DNA of 7,949 nt from Candidatus Methanovirga basalitermitum (GCA_031284445.1 JAISZW010000219.1:1-7949), one strand, 5' to 3'; positions 1 to 6,130 are shown, counted from the stretch's first letter. The notes: generated by a model not told the origin, from the letters alone. A program made the numbers and translations.

Positions 1-385
1 AGGTTTATCAATTATTAATCTTAATTATAATTATAAAATTCTTTAAATCAAATTTAAATAAATTATATTAGATATTAATATTTTATAAAAATGACAAACT
101 TTTCCATAATGACTATAATATTAATTTAGAACTCTAATTTTGCAAAAAACATGATTAAAAAATAGTGTAAACATAGTTTATATTTCTTTTTAAAAGAATT
201 AAAGTTTTATTTTTAGTTACTTAGTGTGAATATTTTACTATTTAGTTTATAACATTGTTAAAACTATTTATTCATTTGATAATCTTTTTATTCCTTTAAT
301 TTTAGTGATTGAGAGTTTTAATGATGAATTAAGCATATTTCAGCACCATATAACACTTTAATAATATTTTTTGTTTGACCTAAAA
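1..385. other. AT-rich gene-free stretch
   Basis: No open frame with a ribosome binding site was found on either strand. The stretch is almost entirely A and T, with short T runs and TATA-like words (for example around 347-353), none tied to a gene. A small perfect 7-1-7 hairpin (TTCTTTT T AAAAGAA, 184-198) is present but is expected by chance at this composition. It probably holds the 3' flank of a gene to the left and the far upstream region of the unit starting near 425. Confidence 0.6.
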
Positions 386-436
386 AATGGTAACCTTTAT
401 ATAGTACCATTGACAATAGTATTGTTAAGGTTAACC
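386..436 (+). promoter_or_regulatory. TATA-box promoter embedded in inverted repeats
   Basis: A consensus archaeal TATA box, TTTATATA (396-403), predicts a transcript start near 425-428, about 150 bases before the micro-ORF. The box lies inside a perfect 7-base inverted repeat, AATGGTA (386-392) and TACCATT (405-411). A second, wider repeat, GGTAACCTT (389-397) and AAGGTTAACC (427-436), differs by one inserted T and spans TATA box and start site. ACCTAAAAAA also occurs twice as a direct repeat (378-387, 434-443), and ACAAT-AGT-ATTGT forms a small dyad (414-426). Symmetry around TATA and start is typical of archaeal repressor operators, which block TBP or polymerase. The binding protein is unknown. 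Confidence 0.55.
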
Positions 437-513
437 TAAAAAAATATTCATATTACCAAAAAATTCATCATGTAATTAGATATTTTTTTTGTTGATCTTG
501 CCTAAAGTATTCT

Positions 514-540
514 GAATAGCTATCATTTTGGTAGTTATTC
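514..540 (+). promoter_or_regulatory. Leader RNA hairpin before the micro-ORF
   Basis: GAATAGCTATC (514-524) pairs with GGTAGTTATTC (530-540) as an uninterrupted 11-base stem, counting two G-U pairs, with loop ATTTT. Four bases later comes a run of 14 A (545-558), then the Shine-Dalgarno site of the micro-ORF. An upstream T8 (483-490) could pair with the A run. The hairpin lies in the predicted 5' untranslated leader and could affect stability or translation. The wobble pairs suggest RNA rather than DNA symmetry, but function is inferred. Confidence 0.4.
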
Positions 541-576
541 ACACAAAAAAAAAAAAAATGATAGGAGGTGAAAAAT

Positions 577-648
577 ATGTTTGATCCAGGTATTCCAGAA
601 CCATTTATTCCATGGCTACGGCCACGACATCCTGTTTTATTATTTTAG
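577..648 (+). CDS. 23-residue proline-rich peptide, possible leader peptide
   Basis: This short ORF starts with ATG at 577 and ends with TAG at 646-648. The site AGGAGGTGA (563-571) is a full match to the archaeal anti-Shine-Dalgarno, 5 bases before the ATG, and nearly identical in sequence and spacing to that of the Cys-rich gene downstream. The peptide has six prolines (positions 4, 7, 9, 12, 16, 19), one Trp, no Cys and no Lys; its C-terminal half reads PWLRPRHPVLLF. Its two arginines use CGG and CGA, in a region richer in GC than its surroundings; AGA-type codons would be expected in so AT-rich a genome. The stop codon shares its last base with the first arm of the downstream inverted repeat. 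I recognise no family. It could be a regulatory leader peptide whose Pro and rare Arg codons slow the ribosome, a functional small peptide, or the 5' remnant of a gene interrupted by the repeat element. Confidence 0.5.
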   Translation: MFDPGIPEPFIPWLRPRHPVLLF

Positions 649-765
649 AGGGTGTAAATTTTTTGTGGAGTTTTTCTAATAATTTTTTATTAGTTTACTT
701 TATAAAATAAAAAGTGGGGGTTTTTTTCAAAAATCGAAAAAAACTCCACACTTTTTTACACCCTC
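648..765 (+). promoter_or_regulatory. Competing hairpins, attenuator-like (or MITE-like) repeat
   Basis: Fold A pairs GAGGGTGTAAA (648-658) with 755-765 and GTGGAGTTTTT (665-675) with 739-749, two perfect 11-base stems separated by a small internal loop. Inside it sits a 7-base hairpin, CTAATAA-TTTT-TTATTAG (676-693). Fold B pairs 709-728 with 736-756: GTTTTTTTC against GAAAAAAAC, then G-U, two G-C, one bulged A (748) and eight more pairs, with a 7-base loop. Folds A and B both need 739-756, so they exclude each other. The core of B (714-728 with 736-751) is followed by TTTTTT (752-757), the shape of an intrinsic terminator. The block fills the space between the micro-ORF stop and the Shine-Dalgarno site of the Cys-rich gene. 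A 118-base miniature element with imperfect terminal inverted repeats would look similar, but I see no target duplication. Confidence 0.5.
699..706 (+). promoter_or_regulatory. Candidate TATA box of the Cys-rich gene
   Basis: TTTATAAA at 699-706 would place a transcript start near 729, in the loop of the near hairpin (709-756), giving the Cys-rich gene its own leader of about 90 bases. If so, the dyad GTGGGGGTTTTTTTC / GAAAAAAACTCCAC would straddle the start site as an operator rather than act as an RNA switch. Such words are common at this AT content, so support is weak. Confidence 0.25.
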
Positions 766-817
766 ATTCAAACTAAAAAATTTTATTCAGACTTAAATTT
801 AAAGGAGGTGAAAGACA

Positions 818-1111
818 ATGAAAACTAAGTTAATGGCATCTGTTTTAAGCATATTATTAATAATGTCTGTAACAGCTATATCTGTATCAGCTGCACTTAC
901 TTCATCCTATACTCAAATGTCAGATCATGGGCGTTGGCATTGTGTTTGTGATGATGTTTGTTGTCTTGCTGGTTATTGTGTTTGTGCTAATTGTACCTGT
1001 GATGATTGCAAGTGTCTCCATCATCATTTTATAATAAAACCATTGGGCTGTGGTAGTGACTGTTGTCCTGTTCCTGATGCTTGTGGTGATTGTTTACATT
1101 GTAAGTTATGA
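818..1111 (+). CDS. Small exported cysteine-rich (metallothionein-like) protein
   Basis: The 97-residue protein starts with a Sec signal peptide: Lys at 2 and 4, hydrophobic core about 5-20, and likely cleavage after VSA at residue 25. The mature part of about 72 residues carries 16 cysteines: 42, 44, 48, 49, 54, 56, 59, 61, 64, 66, then 78, 82, 83, 89, 92, 95. The first cluster contains CxCx2CxCx2CxC, the spacing typical of metallothioneins; HHH (68-70) joins it to the second cluster. It has seven Asp, no Glu and few Lys. I do not recognise a named family. Binding of soft metals (Zn, Cu, Cd) at the cell surface, or a disulfide-knotted secreted peptide, are both possible; choosing between them is inference. 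The start is well supported by AGGAGGTGA (803-811), 6 bases before the ATG. It lies downstream of the micro-ORF and the competing hairpins, suggesting regulated expression, and ends 18 bases before a convergent gene. Confidence 0.8.
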   Translation: MKTKLMASVLSILLIMSVTAISVSAALTSSYTQMSDHGRWHCVCDDVCCLAGYCVCANCTCDDCKCLHHHFIIKPLGCGSDCCPVPDACGDCLHCKL

Positions 1112-1122
1112 GTTCAATAAAA

Positions 1123-1139
1123 TCTTTTTTTATTTTTTT
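1123..1139 (+). terminator. T-tract terminator of the Cys-rich gene
   Basis: T7 (1125-1131), a single A, then T7 (1133-1139) begin 13 bases after the stop codon at 1109-1111. Archaeal RNA polymerase stops at such oligo-T tracts without needing a hairpin. The second run is also the minus-strand Lys-Lys codons at the end of the convergent gene, so terminator and coding sequence overlap. Confidence 0.6.
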
Positions 1140-2767
1140 ATCATGTTTAGGAAATCTTTAGATCTTTGAGTTCTTGGTTTTCTGATTATATTTAAATTTT
1201 CCATTTCTTTCTCAACACTTTTTTCACTTATGTAAAATAGCTTAGCAACATTTTTAATATCTAAATCAGAGTAATGAACTATGATTGCTCCACCTAAAGC
1301 TAAATGATTTATATTAATTCTCATTCCTTTAATATTATCTTCTAACTTGAATTTTTTATGTAATATGAAGTCCATAGATTTAATTTGTGTGATATTTTCA
1401 TTGTTATATTTTTTAAGGACTTCAATAGCATTGTTATTTATTAAAGTGAATATTTCTCGTTGTTTTCTATCAATATCTTCTCTAAGATATGGGAAAGGAC
1501 CTTTATATCTTTTTCTCATATCCTTTGATTTTGTCATGTAAAATTTAAACATATCCCATAGGATCAATGTAGGTGCGACTTGAGCAAATAGGTTCTTTTC
1601 TAATTTTTCACGAGTTTTAATATCTTTAGATAGTTTATTATCTATATTTCCTTTTTTATCTATTAAATTTTTATCTTTAAGGATTTCTTTAATTTTAAAT
1701 TTTCTCCATTCTTCAATTGTATCAAATTCAAAAAGAACTTTTGGTTCATTATTAGATACATCTTCAACTATTTTATCGTACTCATTTAAGGTTTCAAAGT
1801 TTTTGATATAATGGTTTAAAATTGATTTTTTGTTTTTATCAGTTAGTGTTTGACAATACCCAGCATAAGCTAATGCTAAGGCATATCTTGTGTGTTTTTC
1901 ATTTATTATGCTTGGTTTTGACCTGTAAAACTGTAAAAGTTCAATTCTTACATTTTTACCGTAGTCTTCTCTGATCTTTTCCTCATAACTGTTACTATAC
2001 TCGGAATCTAAATTAATCTTTTTTCTAATCCACCTATCATTTTTTTTAAATTTTATCATCACAGAAACAGTTTTTACACTACTATTTTTGGTTTGTTTTA
2101 AATATTTCAAAATCTTTTTAAAGGATTCTCTTCCCCAACTATTTAACCTGGATAATAAAACCATATAATTTCCTGATAGGGGCAAATAACTGATGATTTT
2201 AAGTCTATGAACTCCATTTTCAAGAACTTCAATTGATAAATTCTTTGATGAACAACTACATTTATCACCATACACTTTAAAAAAATCGTTTATCCTATAA
2301 GTTTTAGAGCATTTCTCACATTTTATGATTGCAAATCCTTCAAAATGACCAATAACTATTTTATGAGAACTAATAGCTGACTTAACACGATTGAAAATAT
2401 TTTTTTTAGAGTTTGCTTTCATTCTATAAATCTGGTTATGTTTGTTGTTTTCAAATGATTCTTTTTTATTATTTTCAATTGATTCCTCGTAGTTTTTATC
2501 TGCTTGAGTACTAAAACCATGTTTTGATGAAGAACGATATGAATTATAACCTTTTATTCCATATTTTGATAGAGAAAGATATGGGTAGGCATAACCTTTT
2601 ATTTCCATATCAGATCTTAATTCTTGTAATTTTTCTAAGTTATTTTTAAATTTAAGATAAGAGGATTTTAATGTTGAAAAATCAGAAATATGACTTAAAT
2701 CAATTGTTTCTTTTTCTATTTCTTTTATGTGTTCTTCTGCCTTAGTGATTAATATAGATTCATCCAT
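1130..2767 (-). CDS. Conserved-type archaeal protein of unknown function, zinc knuckle plus C-terminal HTH
   Basis: A 545-residue soluble protein with no signal peptide or membrane segment. Residues 1-55 look helical or coiled-coil. Residues 56-125 are low in complexity, with a Tyr/Ser-rich part (YAYPYLSLSKYG) and a near repeat ESIENNKKESFENN. A zinc-ribbon-like knuckle follows: C150, C153, C170, C172 (CEKC...CSC). The middle is rich in basic and aromatic residues, for example KGPFPYLREDIDRKQREIF near 422-440. Residues about 488-528 (NHLALGGAIIVHYSDLDIKN then VAKLFYISEKSVEKEM) look like a helix-turn-helix, followed by a basic tail. The features suggest nucleic-acid binding. From memory it resembles the DUF530 family of methanogens, but I cannot confirm this. 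The ATG at 2767 is the first in-frame start; AAAGGATG (2779-2786) is only a weak, distant Shine-Dalgarno site. It runs convergent to the Cys-rich gene. Confidence 0.85.
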   Translation of the reverse strand: MDESILITKAEEHIKEIEKETIDLSHISDFSTLKSSYLKFKNNLEKLQELRSDMEIKGYAYPYLSLSKYGIKGYNSYRSSSKHGFSTQADKNYEESIENNKKESFENNKHNQIYRMKANSKKNIFNRVKSAISSHKIVIGHFEGFAIIKCEKCSKTYRINDFFKVYGDKCSCSSKNLSIEVLENGVHRLKIISYLPLSGNYMVLLSRLNSWGRESFKKILKYLKQTKNSSVKTVSVMIKFKKNDRWIRKKINLDSEYSNSYEEKIREDYGKNVRIELLQFYRSKPSIINEKHTRYALALAYAGYCQTLTDKNKKSILNHYIKNFETLNEYDKIVEDVSNNEPKVLFEFDTIEEWRKFKIKEILKDKNLIDKKGNIDNKLSKDIKTREKLEKNLFAQVAPTLILWDMFKFYMTKSKDMRKRYKGPFPYLREDIDRKQREIFTLINNNAIEVLKKYNNENITQIKSMDFILHKKFKLEDNIKGMRININHLALGGAIIVHYSDLDIKNVAKLFYISEKSVEKEMENLNIIRKPRTQRSKDFLNMIKK

Positions 2768-2796
2768 CTGATCACATACATCCTTTTATTTGGTTG

Positions 2797-2834
2797 TTAT
2801 AAAATCATTGTTAAATAATTTTTTTTATAATATA
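2797..2834 (-). promoter_or_regulatory. Candidate promoter of the zinc-knuckle/HTH gene
   Basis: Two TATA-like boxes read on the minus strand. TATATTATAAA (2834-2824) would start transcripts near 2803, giving a leader of about 36 bases that includes the weak AAAGGATG site. TTTTATAA (2804-2797) would start near 2774, giving a leader of about 7 bases. The first fits the ribosome-binding evidence better. Both sit in very AT-rich DNA. Confidence 0.35.
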
Positions 2835-3092
2835 GCGAATTTGATAAAGTTTTTTAAAATTTTTACATTAGATATTTCTTTATCAGAAATCTTTGAATTA
2901 ACAATATCATATATTAATAGTATGATTATCGTCTAATAATATATTAAAACTAATTCCATATTCAAATAATCTATTTCTAATATTATCTATCTTATTTTTA
3001 ACTATATAATCTTTAATTTTTAATTTATAATAATGTGGCTTTTTTCTTTATCTAATGCTTTTTTTTTAGCTTTATAATATTTATTTAATAAA
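2825..3092 (-). pseudogene. Possible decayed coding remnant after the helicase gene
   Basis: This gap reads like coding sequence broken over three minus-strand frames. Just after the helicase stop one frame gives NKYYKAKKKALDKEK. At an A6 run (3041-3046) the sense continues one frame over as KPHYYKLKIKDYIVKNK, then IDNIRNRLFEYGISF and NILLDDNHTINI, to a TGA at 2909-2907. At an ATATAT run there it continues in a third frame as YDIVNSKISDKEISNVK up to a TAA at 2827-2825. Both junctions are slippage-prone repeats. There is no start codon with a ribosome binding site, so it may be a decayed C-terminal extension of the helicase or a separate small gene. AT-rich DNA readily yields Lys/Ile/Asn-rich frames, so this is tentative. 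Confidence 0.3.
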
Positions 3093-5435
3093 TTATGATT
3101 TGGATTTAATCTCTTTTTTAATATGATTTAACAAAAAAATTGTTCCTTCCTTATGAAGTGGTTTATTGTTGTTACCTGATTTAGGAGAATATATGCAGGC
3201 TGGACAGCCTTCGTCACAATTGCAACTCTCAAGTAATTTAGATGAGGATTTAATAAGTTTTTCAAAGATTTCAATAGCTTTTTCATTTATTCCGATACCT
3301 CCTTCATAGGCATCATAGATAAAAATTGATGGTTTTTGAGTATCCTCATGATAGCCATCTGAAAGTCCATCGACGTCAAACCTATCACACATTACATGAA
3401 GTGGATAAAGACCAATTAAACTATGTTCTAAGCCATGTAGACCTCCAATAAAAACATTTTTATCATCATATTTTTTTTCTAGCTCTTCTTTTAAATCTTC
3501 ATCAACAGTAAACCACAAACCCTTAGTTTTAAATTTTAGAGGGGGCATATCAATGGGAAAAACTCCTAAGGTCTTGGAAAAATGGACTTTCTTATATTTG
3601 AAGAAATCTTCTAAAACTTCTAATTGCCCAAAATGGATTGTGAAGTTGCCTATCTTGACTTTTTTAATTTTTTCAACTATTTTAATCTTAACATTTTTTA
3701 AAACAACTGTATGGTATTCTACATTATGTTTAGAAACATTTATTGTATTATTTTTTAGATTAACTTCATTAACTATATATGTTTCTCCTTTATTAATAAG
3801 AATTGCACCAACATGTGCTTCTCTATAAGTTTGTGATGTTTCCATTGTTTCAAGAAGCTTTCCATTGTTCATCACCTTAAAACTTTCTGATGAAAGTTGA
3901 TTTAAGGAATGTTTAAAGGAAGGATCATCGTTATAACCATAACTATAAATTCCATCTGTATTTCTAATTAAAGCACCTTCATTTATAAGTGAAGTAATAT
4001 CAGATTGATTTAAATTGAATTCGAATAATTCTTCTTCTTTAACTTGTAGTTCACTAGCAGCAGAGAGTAGGTGAGATTTATTTAAAATTTGATTAGATAA
4101 ATCAATAATCGCATTTTCACAGGGTTTATCAAAGAAAAATTCAGGATTGTTCATGAAGTATTGGTCGATTTGGTTTTCGAAGGCTACTAAAATAACTAAA
4201 GATTTCTGATTTTCACGACCAGCACGTCCTGCTTGTTGCCATACAGAAATCATAGTTCCAGGGTATCCTGAAATTATAACAGCATCAATGGAACCTATAT
4301 TTATTCCAAGTTCAAGGGCATTGGTGCATGTTACACCAATGTATTTTCTTGTTTTTAATCCATTTTCGATTTCACGACGTTCATCAGCTAAATATCCTGC
4401 TCTATAAGTGATTATACTATTAACTAATCTTCGTCTATAATTTAACATATCTTGTTTTCCCCATCTTGCTATTAATTCAGCAATTTTACGGGATACAGTA
4501 AAACATAAGGTTTGAATATCTTTTAAAATAAGATATATAAAAATTAGTTCAGTTTCTTGGTGTATTGAAATGGAGTTACTTTGGTTGTTGTAAACAATCA
4601 ATGAGTTTTTGTTTTCAGAAGAGGATTTTTTATTTACTTGAGATAAATTCATATTTTTAATAAATGGGTTATATAAAATGAACTCTTTTTCCCCACTTGG
4701 GGATGAATCTTCGTTTACAAGCTCAAATTCTTCTCCAGTTAACTTATTAGCTAATTCTAAAGGATTAGCTAGTGTAGCAGATGATAGAATAAATTGTGGA
4801 CTTGAACCATAAAATTTAGCTATTCTTTTTAATCGTCTGATTAAATAAGCTACATTTGAGCCAAATATTCCTTTATAGTAATGTGATTCATCAATCACTA
4901 TATAACTTAAATTTGAATAAAATTTTCTCCACTGATGATGCCAAGAAAGGACATGATGTAGTTGATAAGGATTAGTTAAAATAATCTTTGAGTTTTGACG
5001 AATAGAATATCTACTACTTTTCGGAGTATCACCATCATATCTTTGAGGTTTTATATCTAAATTTAAATCTTTTTCTAAGACATATAAAACATTTAATTGA
5101 TCATTTGATAGTGCTTTAGCTGGATAAATATAGAGAGCGGTTTTTTTATCATTATTTGATAAATCATCTAAAATAGGAAGATTAAAGGCTAATGTTTTTC
5201 CAGAGGCCGTTGAAGTGGTGATAATTATATTTTTTTTGTTTTTAATCTTTTCATAAGCAATAGCTTGATGTTTATAGAGTTTAATTTTTTTATTTTTTAA
5301 ATATTTTTTAATTGTTGGATTCAAATCATCTATTCTACCGTATTTAGCCATTCTACGGGGAATAGTTTCGATATGAACAATTTTTCTCCTAAATCTAATG
5401 TCTTCTTTAAAATTATCAACACTAAAATTATTCAT
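3093..5435 (-). CDS. MrfA/YprA-type DEAD-box (superfamily 2) DNA helicase
   Basis: A 780-residue ATP-dependent helicase of the Hrq1/YprA (MrfA) type. Visible motifs: HQ at 56-57, Walker A TSTASGKT (74-81), motif Ia YPAKALSNDQ (104-113), DESH Walker B (182-185), SAT (219-221), motif V TNALELGINIGSIDAVI (371-387) and motif VI QQAGRAGRE (400-408). The C-terminal domain of the DUF1998 kind has GGLHGLEHSLIGLYP (664-678), IYDAYEGGIG (706-715) and a four-cysteine cluster C738, C740, C744, C747 (CNCDEGCPAC). Family knowledge: Bacillus MrfA is a 3'-5' helicase acting with the exonuclease MrfB in mitomycin-damage repair, and Hrq1 acts on crosslinks. No MrfB-like exonuclease is encoded in this window. 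The length is normal and all motifs are intact. It begins 28 bases after the gfcR stop with no clear promoter or ribosome site, so it is probably cotranscribed with gfcR. DNA repair is the best inferred role. Confidence 0.93.
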   Translation of the reverse strand: MNNFSVDNFKEDIRFRRKIVHIETIPRRMAKYGRIDDLNPTIKKYLKNKKIKLYKHQAIAYEKIKNKKNIIITTSTASGKTLAFNLPILDDLSNNDKKTALYIYPAKALSNDQLNVLYVLEKDLNLDIKPQRYDGDTPKSSRYSIRQNSKIILTNPYQLHHVLSWHHQWRKFYSNLSYIVIDESHYYKGIFGSNVAYLIRRLKRIAKFYGSSPQFILSSATLANPLELANKLTGEEFELVNEDSSPSGEKEFILYNPFIKNMNLSQVNKKSSSENKNSLIVYNNQSNSISIHQETELIFIYLILKDIQTLCFTVSRKIAELIARWGKQDMLNYRRRLVNSIITYRAGYLADERREIENGLKTRKYIGVTCTNALELGINIGSIDAVIISGYPGTMISVWQQAGRAGRENQKSLVILVAFENQIDQYFMNNPEFFFDKPCENAIIDLSNQILNKSHLLSAASELQVKEEELFEFNLNQSDITSLINEGALIRNTDGIYSYGYNDDPSFKHSLNQLSSESFKVMNNGKLLETMETSQTYREAHVGAILINKGETYIVNEVNLKNNTINVSKHNVEYHTVVLKNVKIKIVEKIKKVKIGNFTIHFGQLEVLEDFFKYKKVHFSKTLGVFPIDMPPLKFKTKGLWFTVDEDLKEELEKKYDDKNVFIGGLHGLEHSLIGLYPLHVMCDRFDVDGLSDGYHEDTQKPSIFIYDAYEGGIGINEKAIEIFEKLIKSSSKLLESCNCDEGCPACIYSPKSGNNNKPLHKEGTIFLLNHIKKEIKSKS

Positions 5436-5463
5436 AAGTATCTTAATATTAACAATTTAATGT

Positions 5464-6072
5464 TTATCCTAATTTACTAACTTTAATTAGTGATTCAACA
5501 GGAATTCTATCTATTTCATTTATTCCTGTTTTATCTACTAAGACTACTGCAGCTATTGGAATTCCTTTCCGCTCTTTAACTACGAAAATAGCATCTTTTA
5601 AAGTGCTTCCACTTTTAACAACATCATCTACGATTACAACTCTTTTACCTTTAACAGATGCAAAGTTTTTGCTTATTACTCCAATTCTTCCATTTTCTTC
5701 AAAGTCATCTTGTTTTTTAGGGTGGAAAATAGATAATGATGTATCCATATTGTACTCTTCTAAATGATCACTTACCATCGTAGCAAGTGGGATTCCACTA
5801 ATGGCTATGCCTAAAATGACTTCTGCTTTATATTTCAAAATAATGTTAGCTAATGCATCTGAAACACTTCTTAATCTCGCTGAATTCCCACCAATATTAT
5901 TCCATTCAACTACAAAGTCTTTAGGAACATCTTTAACTCTGTTTTCATTTACTTTTTGAAAAGTTAACCATAAAGCCGTATCCATTGAAACATTTAATTC
6001 ATCGGCTATTTCTCCAGTTGCAAATCCTTTACTTTTTAATTCCTTGGCTTTTTCAATAAGTTCTTTATTCAT
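5464..6072 (-). CDS. gfcR: GfcR-type transcriptional regulator (PyrE-like phosphoribosyltransferase fold)
   Basis: A 202-residue protein with an N-terminal helix-turn-helix (about 16-36, FATGEIADELNVSMDTALWL) and a type I phosphoribosyltransferase domain. The PRPP-binding loop VVIVDDVVKSGST lies at 145-157, with an upstream GIAISGIPLA segment (88-97). Family knowledge: in haloarchaea GfcR activates glycolytic and gluconeogenic enzyme genes, and the fold is thought to sense a metabolite. The target in a methanogen is unknown. A frame start at 6093 adds MNKEVLK before a second MNKE, as though the 12 bases ATGAATAAAGAA were duplicated. I prefer the inner ATG at 6072: the TATA box at 6107-6114 predicts a start near 6084, after the outer ATG, GAAGTG then sits about 6 bases before the inner ATG, and a 202-residue product fits my recollection of the family length (about 200). 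It is first of a probable two-gene unit with the helicase. Confidence 0.88.
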   Translation of the reverse strand: MNKELIEKAKELKSKGFATGEIADELNVSMDTALWLTFQKVNENRVKDVPKDFVVEWNNIGGNSARLRSVSDALANIILKYKAEVILGIAISGIPLATMVSDHLEEYNMDTSLSIFHPKKQDDFEENGRIGVISKNFASVKGKRVVIVDDVVKSGSTLKDAIFVVKERKGIPIAAVVLVDKTGINEIDRIPVESLIKVSKLG

Positions 6073-6106
6073 TTTTAACACTTCTTTATTCATTTTTAAT
6101 ACAATT

Positions 6107-6130
6107 TAATATAATATCAATGATTGATAT
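6107..6130 (-). promoter_or_regulatory. gfcR promoter with adjacent perfect palindrome
   Basis: The minus-strand TATA box TTATATTA (6114-6107) is about 26 bases before a predicted start near 6084. Directly upstream, over the TFB-recognition position, lies the perfect palindrome ATATCAAT-G-ATTGATAT (6114-6130). A site here suits an activator or autoregulator, perhaps GfcR itself, but no known binding site was matched. Confidence 0.45.

Noticed and set aside
184..198. Short hairpin TTCTTTT-T-AAAAGAA as a terminator.
   Set aside because: Only A/T pairs apart from one, no gene end can be seen next to it, and such dyads are frequent at this composition.
1347..1541. Plus-strand open frame of 64 codons.
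   Set aside because: It lies antisense within the zinc-knuckle/HTH gene, has no ribosome binding site, and its hydrophobic residues come from complementing Lys/Asn/Glu codons.
3553..3828. Plus-strand open frame of 91 codons.
   Set aside because: It is antisense to an intact, conserved helicase domain and has no ribosome binding site or recognisable product.
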